DNA of 64,000 nt from Sipunculus nudus (Eukaryota; Annelida; Sipuncula; Golfingiida; Sipunculidae), in assembly GCA_026874595.1 (NCBI GenBank), contig CM049306.1:39616019-39680018 (forward strand), in the 5' to 3' direction. Every line of letters begins with the position of its first letter. Positions within the stretch are counted from its first letter, which is position 1. A program made the position numbers and the translations under genes. Below, piece by piece: positions 35,001 to 46,100 of the stretch. The notes below the pieces were generated by a model. It saw only the letters and a list, made by a program, of their open reading frames with translations, was not told the DNA's origin and did not search any database.

Positions 35001-37338
35001 GAGAAAGCTGTCAAGGATGTAAAATACCTGCAAAATTTTAGGTGGATAAGTCAAACCACTGCTGAGATATGAGTGATTTTAACCTAAGGCAGATGAACGG
35101 TTCCCGGGATATGAGCTTGGATGTCTGCAGAGTAAATGTGAATGTAGGTGGCGCCAAATGTCATAAATCGAGAAAGCTGTCCAGGATGTATAAACCTGCA
35201 AAATTTCAGGTGGATAAGTCAAACCACTGCTGAGATATGAGTAATATTATCCCAAGGCAGATGAACAGATGGACGCTGTGCAAAAATGGTTGCAGGTGGC
35301 GCCACCATTTTTAGTGTATGTTATAAAGCTATCAAAGGGCCATATTTGTGCAAAATTTTTAGCCTGATCGGTCAAACAGTTCCCGAGATATGAGCTTGGA
35401 TGTCTGCAGAGTAAATGTGAATGTAGGTGGCGCCAAATGTCATAAATCGAGAAAGCTGTCCAGGATGTATAAACCTGCAAAATTTCAGGTGGATAAGTCA
35501 AACCACTGCTGAGATATGAGTAATATTATCCAAAGGCAGATGAACAGATGGACGCTGTGCAAAAATGGTTGCAGGTGGCGCCACCATTTTTAGTGTATGT
35601 TATAAAGCTATCAAAGGGCCATATTTGTGCAAAATGTATAGCCTGATCGGTCAAACGGTTCCCGAGATATGTGGGTTTATGTGTGGAAACAGACACACAA
35701 ATGGACACTGGGCAGCAAGGAAAGGTCAGAGGTCAACCAAAAATGAAGGCGCAGCAGTTCACATGTGACCTGATGATAACAGTTGAAAGATATAGTTCCA
35801 ATAATCTGGGAATTCTGCATCTAAACATTGTATCCAGACTTCTAGACACATTGTCTAGACACCCCCCCCCCCCAGCCAGGTCAGTTGCCATGGTGATGTC
35901 TGGACCCCACCTGTTTGTACTGAGTGATCTCTTGACTTGGTTGCATGAAGTCAAATCTGTTTTCAAATACAGAAAGCCTTTGGCTACAATGAATTGGCTA
36001 CAATGCTTTTTTAAAACTGTATTTATCCAATCTATTCTGATAAAACTGGCAGAACCCTACCATAGAATAATTCTTGTAAAGTTTAAACCAATCAGCTGAA
36101 CAGTTTCATCATAAATCAGTGTATAAGCTAGAAGAGTTTAAAATTACATTTTCGCTTGTAAAAAACACATCAATGTAGGTGGCGCCACCAATACCTCAAA
36201 ATCAGATATGACATATGTGACAAACATCAATTGGTATAAAATTTGGTCATTATAGCTCTAGCCGTTTCTGAGATTTTAATTTTAGTGTCCTTTTTTGGAC
36301 AGATGACTAAGTTCAACCTCCTGTAACTCGGCCAAAAATCTCAGAACTGGAACCATTCGAACAAACTTGAGAGAGAATGTTCCAGAGATCATTTCTGTGA
36401 AATATTGGACAATTTGGCTGGACAGTTTCAGAGAAGAAGATTTTCAAAGGTTTTTAAGCTTTTTCTCTATAAAATCTAAATTAATGCAGATACCCAATAA
36501 TAAGCTCCAGGGCACCAAGTTTCACATGTGACAAATTCTTACATGTAATTTGGAGCTGCTAGCTCTGACAGTTTCTGACTTACAGCCATGGACGGCGGAA
36601 AGCCAGCCCTGGACGGCGGACGGCTGACGACGCTGCGCCATCGCATAAGCTCACAGGTTCGCTAAAAAGAAGAGATAAATTTGCCCAGTGTTATGCATTA
36701 CCTGAAGTTACTGTACAACTGCAGTTAAACATCTATCTAAACAACAGGTTCATGTGCATTAATTTCAGGATTTCCAATTCATGAATAAGAAGAATTCTTA
36801 TACAGGCATTACATTTAACAAAGCAAACTAGCTAACCAATCTATAAATAAATACTTTTTGATGTCTCATCAAATCCCCAAGTTCCTTTTGAGGACTACCT
36901 TGCCTTACCTCCAATAAATGGCGCTCCAGTAGAATGAAGCAGCTTAGCCTTGGTGTCATAGAGGTTATACCTTATTAATGTTATTTCATGTTTAGGTTCT
37001 TCAGGACACATGCCCAGGAAGGAAAGGGCATACAGGGCATAACAGGTACATATGAGTGATAAATAAAGAAAAACAAGCCATATATGTCATTTAATTTTTG
37101 TTATGGCACCATGAATTCTATAATCACTCCACACTGATTTTAATGGGGAGTCTCATGAGAAGTAAACTGGAAAATACTGCCTGTCTGCCATAGATTCTTG
37201 TTTTTTTTTTCAGTGTAACTGATATATCTGATTATCTGTTTACCTATCAGTATGTATATACATACAAACAAGCTGATTTTAATGAAAACAATATAAATTT
37301 TCATATCTTGGTTTTGTGATTTGAGTATGTTTGTTTAA

Positions 37339-37394
<56 letters not shown>

Positions 37395-38756
37395 TGAAAT
37401 TTCCTTTTAATTCAGTCAGATATTTGTTGGTCTCTCCTTTTATAAGATTATTAGCAGTTTTTCCCATTTTCCCACTTTGAGAGGTTTTTCCAAAGGCGGT
37501 AAATATCGGTATTTACCAGCTGGTAAATACCACACTGGGAAAAACTTAACAACCCTGAACAAGAATGGCTTTGCTTTTGCAGCATAAAAACAGATATATA
37601 ACTCCCATCTAGGGGCTATCACAAAAAATTAGGGGTGAAATATGCACTGTCTCAAAACAATGATTCTATTCAGCAGATTTGACTTTAAAGGTCAAGGTCA
37701 CCTCTTTTCAAACTCCAATGAGATTTTATCAGAAAGAACTGGTATGTCAAATTTGAATAAAATATCTTTAGTACTTCCAAAATTATGGGTGTCACAATAA
37801 TCCTAGAATTGCATAAATTTGACCTTAAAGATCAAGGTCAGGGTCACCAGTTTCCAACTCGTCCAAGATTTTGGGATGTTCAAGTATTTAAAATTTGGAT
37901 TAAAATTATATGCAGACCTTCAAAAGTTATTGCATTCACAAGACAATAACTATAATTCAGCCAATTTGACCTTGAAGATGAAGGTCAAGGTCACCAAATT
38001 TTCATCTCGTCCAAGATTTTGGGATGTTAAAGTGTTTAAAATTCGGAGGAAAATGATTTGCAGACCTTCAAAGGTTATTGCATTCACAAGACAATAACTA
38101 TAATTCAGCCGATTTGACCTTGATGATGAAGGTCAAGGTCACCAAATTTCCAACTAGTCCAAAATTTTTGGATGTTAAAGTGTTTTAAATTTTGGAGAAA
38201 AAAATGCTCTCCCTTCAAAAGTTACCACGTATACAAGACAATAACTATTATTTGGCCAATTTGACCTTGAAGGTCCTGGTCAAGGTCACAAGGTTTCGAA
38301 CTCCTCTGAGAACTTGGTAGGAACAATTGGTGTACCAAATTTGAGGACAAAATGATAAATACTTCAAAAGTTATGACGTTCACAAGAATTTCACATTTCC
38401 ACAGATTTGACGAAATTTTGGGATGAACAATGAGTGTTTAAAAATTTTGAAGGAAAATATGCAGCCCTTCAGGCTTCAAAAGTTATTGCGATCACAAGAT
38501 ATCCTACAGACGACGACTGACTACACACGATAGCACTGAAAACGACGTCTCCCCTCGAGGGGGTGGGGGGGGGGGGGATGGGGATGACATCATTATTATA
38601 TCATGTAGTAAGCAGTGTACTGTCTACTGATCCTGGTACTTACTTCACCACTTTCCCGTATTTCTCAAATATCTTATGAAGATCATTGTTCGTTAAAGAA
38701 AACGAGATGTTTGACACGTAGACTGTGCTTTTGCTGGGTGCAAGGCCTCCACTCAT
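26827..38756 (-). CDS. ZCRB1: Zinc finger CCHC-type and RNA-binding motif protein 1 (U11/U12 snRNP 31K)
   Basis: Six coding exons on the minus strand: 38756-38644, 32400-32289, 31508-31401, 28784-28675, 27625-27541 and 26964-26827 (stop TGA 26829-26827). All introns are GT-AG and the frame closes to 221 aa (human about 217). The protein starts [17 protein letters not shown]. The RRM spans about residues 10-90, with RNP2 VYVSNI (12-17) and RNP1 KGVAFVLF (51-58). A CCHC knuckle follows (C107, C110, H115, C120), then EREPPPKK, basic and acidic linkers, and the conserved end [12 protein letters not shown]. The protein is a component of the U11/U12 di-snRNP that recognises minor (U12-type) introns in the nucleus. 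Its own introns have U2-type donors. It is divergent from IDH3G. Introns 1, 3 and 4 hold repeat arrays. A short upstream ATG at 38881 could form a small uORF if transcription starts beyond it. Confidence 0.95.
27897..28219. repeat. 161-bp tandem duplication in ZCRB1 intron 4
   Basis: Two near-identical copies starting at about 27900 and 28061, sharing 'gacagtcacagcagtacc' and 'gaaaaagcaattgtatattt', with only a few differences. This is a recent local duplication. Confidence 0.85.
29559..30430 (+). mobile_element. Tandem-core hairpin element, 302-bp family (intron of ZCRB1)
   Basis: Starts with a hairpin at 29559-29585 (AGCCCTCAGCC, loop CTTA, GGCTGATGGGCT), followed by 'gtccgtccgtccg'. Three monomers then recur at 29642, 29943 and 30246 ('gtgagcgggatatctcgaaa', 'gatgggtgaccttgacct'). 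A GGTGGCGCCACC palindrome lies near 29880 and a variant near 30184. The right end fades without a hairpin, so it is probably truncated. No coding capacity. Confidence 0.75.
31999..32051. repeat. (AT)n microsatellite
   Basis: Uninterrupted AT run in ZCRB1 intron 2. Confidence 0.95.
32072..32244. mobile_element. pogo/Tigger-like MITE
   Basis: 173 bp with inverted ends CAGTGGAATCC and GGGTTCCACTG, flanked on both sides by TA, as expected for a Tc1/mariner-superfamily insertion. The CAGTGGAACC end is typical of pogo/Tigger relatives. Non-coding. It lies within 45 bases of the splice donor of ZCRB1 exon 2. Confidence 0.65.
32620..35870 (+). mobile_element. Tandem-core element T278, copy 1 (about 10.5 monomers, ZCRB1 intron 1)
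   Basis: The anchor 'tgctgagata' recurs at 32851, 33111, 33389, 33668, 33947, 34224, 34503, 34781, 35060, 35228 and 35507. Spacing is 277-279 bp apart from two deleted units (260 and 168). Each monomer is a dimer of two related halves of about 139 bp, each with a GGTGGCGCCACC-type palindrome and a 'gagatatgag' box. The left end (32630-32760: 'gtagtcgaca', 'gagtggcaagggg'-like, 'gcatattagcatggatgtct') and right end (35668-35780: 'tgtgtggaaacagac', 'ggtcagaggtcaac', 'ttcacatgtgacctgat') recur inverted at 56157-57880. A hairpin TCTAGACA-CAT-TGTCTAGA sits at 35841-35859. The short ORFs here are products of the repeat, not genes. Confidence 0.88.
36170..36670 (-). mobile_element. GC-end repeat family C, copy 1 (reverse)
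   Basis: Reverse complement of the element at 63150-64000. Shared text includes 'gagcttatgcgatgg', gccgtccgccgtcc-like GC-rich text, 'aactgtccagccaaattgtc' and 'gttcgaatggttccagttc'. GGTGGCGCCACC is at about 36179-36190. Non-coding. Confidence 0.75.
37339..37393. repeat. (AT)n/(TG)n microsatellite
   Basis: AT run passing into about 20 TG units, in ZCRB1 intron 1. Confidence 0.95.
37630..38510. repeat. 147-bp tandem array rich in AAGGTCA boxes (ZCRB1 intron 1)
   Basis: Five monomers with the 'gacctt' anchor at 37681, 37821, 37968, 38116 and 38263. Shared text includes 'cacaagacaataactat', 'ttgaccttgaagatgaaggt', 'ccaagattttgggatgtt' and 'cttcaaaagttattgc'. No GGTGGCGCCACC. It lies within about 150 bp of the 3' side of ZCRB1 coding exon 1. 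Confidence 0.82.
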
Positions 38757-40190
38757 ATTGCGGTCGCTCTGCAGAAACCAGTAGTATTCAAAATGTTTTA
38801 ACTATAGAGGTAATAAAACTGTATACGGTTGACAGTGTGACTACATCAGCGTCTCTCAAATATTTCCATGGGCGCAGACATCTTGGATACTAATACATCA
38901 AGCTTGACCAAGCATATGTGACTTTTATCATCTGGGGCCCATCGTGAAACCCCATATATAGGGTAAAATTAATTAATTACCGAGAGATATAAGGAGTTTA
39001 AACTTCACAATTGCTTTAGGTCTTGATTAGACCCTCCGGATGTTGAAATTAAAAATTATATGGTAACTATATATATATATAATAAATATATTCCATGTAA
39101 AAATTGTGTTTGAAAACCTCAAGGTAAGAGTCTTATTAATTACATTCATACAAAATTCAGTACACCAGTTGACTTTGAAAAATCAAAATTTTAATGCTGC
39201 AGAAGACCATTGTTGCCAACTGCAATATCCCCTTTTTACGCAGGATTAATTCTTATATATACTAGCTTTATAGACGATTACATTCGAATTGGGCATTAGG
39301 TTAATTCAAAATTTACATACAGACAGGATGTTGTGGTAAATGTCCTTGAATTAGGTCATTTATCAGTATACCTTTGTTACTATGGATTAATAACAGTAGG
39401 TACATGTATATCACACACACACACACAAATCAAAATGGAAAATTGTTTTAGAAGAAAATATCACTGGGTAGCTTTTAATTTCAGGATCACAGTAGTTTTT
39501 AAATGAAGTTTGTTTAAGATTTAAGTCCAATGTTATTGCATTTTTTTTAGTACTTGGTATCTGACCCTCTGACTATCCCAGGAAAAGCTGTGACCACCCA
39601 GCAGCCCTGTCTCAGACCTTGCAGCCTGTCAGCTAATTAGGGGCGTGGCAGGGGGTCGTGTCCCTAATCCCTGATTGCAGGTTGTCATTATACTAAAGGA
39701 AAGAGCGGTAATGTGTAAAATTCAGCTCAGCGTCATAGCCCATGGCCATCATGGGCGACCATTTTCAATGGAAAATGCTTAATGATTTCCACTCTACTGA
39801 CAGAACATAGAATTTGTGGCTCTTAATGTTTTCTGATTTTTAAAGATTTTATATACATATATATATAAGGTATATATAAAGATTGAATTTTAAGAATATT
39901 TTTAAAAATTATAGGTTAGCCTTACGTGCCATTTGATAGGATTTTTTAAATTAAAAAAAATTAAATTAAATCATATTTTTGAGTGACTTCATTAAATAGT
40001 TATTACAATAATAAAGATAATAATAATCGATTAAAAACGTAAGAATTCTACACGATTGTCATTTCGGTAACAAAATAACATTAAAATTATATAGGGCAAA
40101 TGAATATGCCAGAGGAGGAAAAAAAAGTCTCATCGATCTAAGTATTATCCGTTTGGTATATTATACTGTATGACCTTGACCGTAGTCAAG
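38757..40190. promoter_or_regulatory. Shared intergenic region and presumed bidirectional promoter of ZCRB1 and IDH3G
   Basis: 1.4 kb between divergent start codons. Both sides carry a CAAGATG box of the kind bound by YY1 near start sites: CAAGATGGC overlaps the IDH3G ATG (40188-40196) and CAAGATGTC lies on the minus strand near 38885. No TATA box stands out. Transcription starts cannot be fixed from sequence. Confidence 0.45.
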
Positions 40191-43100
40191 ATGGCAGCCT
40201 CCATGGTGAAAGGACTCCGCAATGTCGTTCCAAAATTATCGCAGTGCACGGCAATCAGGAACGTAAGGAAGCTCTATAACCTGATAATGCATTACTTTTG
40301 TTGTTAAGCTTAACCGTCTTTGGAGCCCCGTCTTTCATCGGATGAACAAAACGATGTAGGACTTGATTTTACCCATCGTCTTCACTGCATATTCGCTGCA
40401 AAGTGTCAGTTTCCACGACATGCAGGTGGCCCTTCTTTTTCACACCGTATTGAGTGCCTGTGACTGAAATTACGCCCCCCTTGAGGTTTTAGTGATTGAT
40501 AAAGGCAGAAAAAGGCACGGCAGATGTTCAGAATATGTTTTACAAGTAAAACTTAAAAAAGGGTGTAGCAGAAAATGTTGTTTCCTTTAAAATTTCGAAA
40601 TCTAATTCCTAATAATAGTAATATAGAATGAGCCCACACTTAAGAGTTTATTATATTAGTGCAGCAGGGATATGGGTCAGGGTATTAGCTAGCCTGATTT
40701 TAATCAGACTCAATATTGCCATACAGTGAGACTTTCTACAATATAAGCCTCAAACTACATACCAACCAAACCCCTTGTAACCGGTGACAACAGGTGTCTA
40801 TAATCCTGTACCAGTGCATCACACTTCAAAGGTGGGCCTGTTTTTAAACAAAATGTAACTAAATTCTGGCAGACCTTCGAGTAAGCGAGGCTCCAAGTGA
40901 GGTATTCAAGTGCGCCCATACCACTGTTTGTCTATGTCCCCACTAAATTGGCTGATATGCCTCTGGTATATAGGTTAGTAACTGTTTAAAAATGATGATC
41001 TGAGTTTAATTTTAATTGCTTTTGAAACCATAAAACACATAATTATTGGTGTTAAAATGGTGTTATCCTGTGTCTTGTTGTTAGTTAGTATACAGGCAGT
41101 TATGGAAGATAAAATGGATCCATTGCATATTCTGTAACTTATATTGTAGAAATTCTCACCATATGGCTATCAGACTCATTATATGGCAGGGCCTAATAAT
41201 ATTGAGTCCAATTATATCGGACTAGGTGTCGGCCAGGAACAAAATTATTTGAGTCGCAAAGTATATAAATTTAGATCAAGCAATCATGTATTCCAAATCT
41301 CATTATATTATCATATAACACAATTACTTAAAAAAAATATTAATAAAAAAAATATATCAAGATTTCACATAAGCTTAACCCAATTCCTTGAGGAAAAACA
41401 TTTTTTTCTATTCGTTTTTCCACAAAAAAAGTGAGGTTGTGTGATTGTTCAAAACTATTGGCACAGCTATGAACACTGTCAACTCAGCTGTGACGTCACA
41501 CACAGGGAAATCCCCTGTGACTAAAAATTCTAGATCTCATCAAAGGCTTAAGTAATTGGTCATATTTAAATAATATGAATAGGTCCCATATAACAACCAC
41601 TTCATCAGCATATTATGACTTAAAGATTATTTCATCATAGCAATGTAGCAAAATGGGAACAGGTCCCCAGCCAACAGTGAGTTTATGTTGTTACATTTGA
41701 TTTAAATTGATACCACACTTGGTGGGCATCCTTCGGCCAATGAAACCAAAAGTAGTGGGCACTGAGCTTTTCAATGTGTTATGTAATGATGATATGCCCA
41801 GTCTTTCTTTGTACTTTTGAAAATGCACATCAGTGAGCGATCTTCTATGTGGAATGATGAGCAAGTGACATTTAACTCAAGTGACATAATAAGTACAATA
41901 GATACTCCATTATGGTGTCCCTGGTTATGTTTTCACTAATATAAATATTTTATTATATATTATTAATATAATTTTGGTTATGTAAAGTTTACATTGTAAA
42001 TGGTGTAAGTCACTTTAAGGTAAATCGCGAAAAAATGAAACCCTTGTGAAACACTGAAGAAGTTAAAATTATGAATATTTAACTTCGTAATATTGATATT
42101 TTATTATATATTATTGATATAATTTTGGTTATGTAAATGGTGTAAGTCACTTTATGGTAAATCGCAAAAAAATGAAACCCTTGTGAAACAATGAAGAAGT
42201 TAAAAATTATGAATATTTAACTTCGTAAATATGAAGCCAACCACAGTATGTAGTAACCTAACTTTATATATTTTCTGCACTTAATTGTACACTGGAATCA
42301 TGAAGTATATGATATTGATTGTATGAACCAAGCACTAATATATTCTTTGGTGTACCAACAGAGCTACAAAGTTAAAACATTTTCTTCGAGTAATGACAGG
42401 GTCTCAAAAGTCACCTTTCCTTTTTGAAAATTGAGTTAATTTTGTCCAGATTATACACTGATCAGACTTGGATAACCATGGTTGTGTCCTGCCAATAAAT
42501 TGTTTACCTGTGATTATTTTAGGCTTCCAGTGTCAGTGCATCTCTGGCCCAGTCTAACCAGCAAAGGGGGCTGTCAACACCAAGAGCTGTAAGTGCACTT
42601 TTAATAGTCATACATGATATTTGCATTTTTTCTAAGAATTAAAGTGTCCTTACTGTCCTAGCTTTACTCTTTAAATATTGTTGTGGACCCCTTTGTATCA
42701 CATGACTTTTCCTCTTCTGTGTGGACGCCATGGTGTTGTGAACCTCTGCAGCCCCACCTGTACTTTTCTTCTGGATCGCCCCCTACTGTTAAGAATGTCG
42801 TCCACTAGATAATCAACTGTTATTTTTGTCACTGGCACAGAACTCGCCCTATTGACAATGAACTTATTTTTGTCCCTGCAACGGGACTCGCTCTACTGTG
42901 GACTCTATTGTGGACTCAGGCTTCAGAACAATTGAATCTGTTGAGTAAAGTCGTTGCCTCATTGAAGTAAAACCACTTTGATGCAATTTACTGCTTTTCA
43001 CAAATCCTATAAGAGGACTCATCACTGCTCATCAGCGAGGACTCGATTATGAACTTTTCACATCAACGTGTCAACCCCATGGATACAGAGCTTCTTTATT

Positions 43101-46100
43101 GTTGGGTTGTCCTCCCCCACAGGAAACCATGGACTTTTGTTTGTGAAGAGAAAGGACTTTAATTTACTATGGACCAGAGAATCTTCAGTTGAACATTTGG
43201 ACTTCAGTTAAGTATTGATTTAGTTGCAGCCACTTGGAGAGACTTTGTTTAATATTCGTTATGTATTAATTCTTTGATTATTTGTTATTGTAAATATTGT
43301 ATATTAATATAGCACAATTTTTGCACTTAAACCCTTGTTGTGTTAATATGAGAATATGTGTCTGAGGTTTTGTGTTATGGTTCAGCCAGTCAGTTTTGTC
43401 GTGTAAAAGAGAACGGTAATGAATGGATAATGGTGCACAGTTTACTTTGAAAATTTATTTACCAGTGTGTCAGTTACTATGCAAGATGGTTGACTTTTTC
43501 TATATACATTGCATACTTGTGTTGATATCTGACATGTTTGGTTTAGTGACTGTTTCAGTTGCATAAATTAGGAACCATCCAAGTAAGTTCATGTATCCCT
43601 GTTTACCAGTTTTGTTGGTCTAGTGCTTAACCTGTCAGACAACTGAGCCAGTAAACTGAGAGGTTTGGATTTGAACATGACTTTAGCAGATGTCCATCCA
43701 TGCTGGACTTTCACACAGTCTTAAAATAATTTGTGAAGATATTGGACTGTTCTGATTTCTTGTGTATTGACTGGCTCCCCAGCTCTATCAGGACTATGGT
43801 TGATGCATCATTTTCAGACCAGAGAGGAACATCTCTGATGTATTTTGAAATATTTTCCTCCTGTATGTTCAGGTACAACAATTTATATTTCAACAGAGGG
43901 TTTGTCTGGCCACCTACATTTACATTAATAAATAGCTTCTGGTTATACAGAGTTACACTTGTTTTTTATGTTTTTATGTTTAATACAGTTTTAACTTTTT
44001 TAATGCACAATGCTGTCTTTAATGCATTCTTTCAGCATTTCAATGAACATCACTTTTTATACATTAATCATATTTTTCAATTGTGAATTTTAGACCTTTC
44101 TCACATCTATTAAAAGATTTGTGGAGTATGAAGGATATTGCTTAACTAGTTTTTATTTAAAAGTTTATTTTAATTTTAGGTCTTGCTTCAATCTCATCAA
44201 TAGAAGATGGAAAATATTTAATCTTATAAGTAACTATTTAACAAAATGTTGACACATGGTTATATGTTGGGTCTTTTGAATTAAATTCAAATTTTTTTCT
44301 TGCATTTTTAAAGAGTTTTTGTACTTATTTTGTTCAATAATTTTATACCTGCATTTTAATGTGTAATTCTAAGTAGTAACCACTGTAACCTCTCTTTGAG
44401 TCTAAAAATCTAGTAACAAAAGTGTAAGTATAATCAAGACAAAGAAATTTTAATACGACCTGGGATGATAAAATTCAATTTTCCAGTATTTACCTTCAAA
44501 TGGCAGTATTTGCCAGCAAAAAATGGCATTTCCCAGCGTTTACTGCTGGCATGGACTTTATGAGTATTTGCTGGCATTTTGCCAACCCTGTGCAAGACAT
44601 CCTTTTAGGCAGCTGTATTTTTGAAAAGATACATGTATTGGGATAATAAAATGTAGGTTTATGTTATTTCAGAAATACCAAAGATTTTCTCTGAATGTTC
44701 AGAACTGTTATAATCCTCATGGTACATGTATAAATTTTGACTTGAGCTCATTCTGAATCTGTATTTTAGTGCCAATATTACTATTTATCTCCCTGTTCCA
44801 CAGACTCCTAGAGCTAAATATGGAGGAAGACAGACCGTGACTGTACTGCCTGGAGATGGGGTGGGACCAGAACTGATCTCTCAGGTTAAAGAAGTATTCA
44901 GGTAGGAATGTTTCTCGTTTTAATATTATTCCACTGAACACAAAAGACAGTTGTATTAAAAATTGAGTTTCAAGTCATTGTTGATGATTGATAAAGAAAA
45001 GCAACCATTGACAGTTAATAAACTGTTATATTATTTTGTTTATTTCCTTTAGTTTTTTTTTCACATTTGAAAGCTCCTTTGTCATTCTAATAGCAGTGAC
45101 AGACTTTCATATTTTCCAATTAAGGGCTTGCACATTTGGAAGTTTCTAGGTCTAATGGTTGTGTTTTGTGCCCTGTTGACTGTTATCAGTCTTATGTCAG
45201 ACATTTTCTAACATGTTTTCCTTCGAGTGTAATTGATAACTGTTATGCTTGTCCCTGCCTCAACTTTTCATAATTGTCTCATAATAGTAGGGATGTAATA
45301 GAGTCATGTAATAGAGATCTATCCTAGAATTATATATTCTTGATAGACAGCTGAGCATTATGACCCATTGGTCTCTTGTTTAATTACAGGTTTTGCTACC
45401 AATACACTTGAACAGCCAGCAATAATCATCAGTAATTGTGAAATAACTTCATAAATCATATTATGGTATTATGAACTGTAGCCTAATCTTAATTGTCTAG
45501 GGTCGTCACTCTGGTTTGTATTACAACAAATGAGGCCTGGTGCTCAGTTTTAATGTTAACACTTTTAATAAATCAAATAAAACTAGCCTCATTTTTAATT
45601 ACATTGAAAAGCCAAGATTACTGCCAGATTATTGACACTTTTTCTCTGCTATTCAGGGTAAATATTGCTTGCTTACTTGAGCTCTTTCTACTTGTGTTTC
45701 TGTTGTAATTAATAAATTTTTCCCAGATAATATGACTTACATGCTGCTCAGGCTTGGGTCAAGTACATGTACTTGTACTTGGTACTTGTACTCAAGCACA
45801 AAATTTTCAGTACTTGGCCTGTACTTGTACTTGGTACTTTTTACCAAGTACAGTACTTGTACTGTACTTGCACTTGCTAAAAATATACTTGAAAAATCAA
45901 GTACATTTCAAGTACAAGTCAAGTACATGTATATTTTAAATTATTTTGAATACAGAGCTACTTACTACTTGCCATAAACACCTCAGGTCAGACAGAAATC
46001 TGAGCACTATGTATGACTGATAGACTCGAGACAGAACTGACACTAGACTGAATAATTCAACCTGTTTTGTGAGTTGTTCTGATGAACCAAAACTATACCT

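Noticed and set aside
32860-35768. Repeated ORFs of 60-97 codons on both strands within the 278-bp array (same peptide recurring)
   Set aside because: They follow from monomer length and shared sequence, lie on both strands, and break wherever the monomer changes length. No domain or start context supports coding.
26964-38644. U12-type introns within ZCRB1 or IDH3G
   Set aside because: All donors read GTAAG, GTGAG, GTAAT, GTAAC, GTTAG or GTAGG types; no ATATCC or GTATCC donor was seen.
42679-43400. Possible solo LTR in IDH3G intron 2 (starts TGTTGTGGACCCC, GC-richer than its surroundings)
   Set aside because: No second copy, no target duplication and no certain end could be seen.
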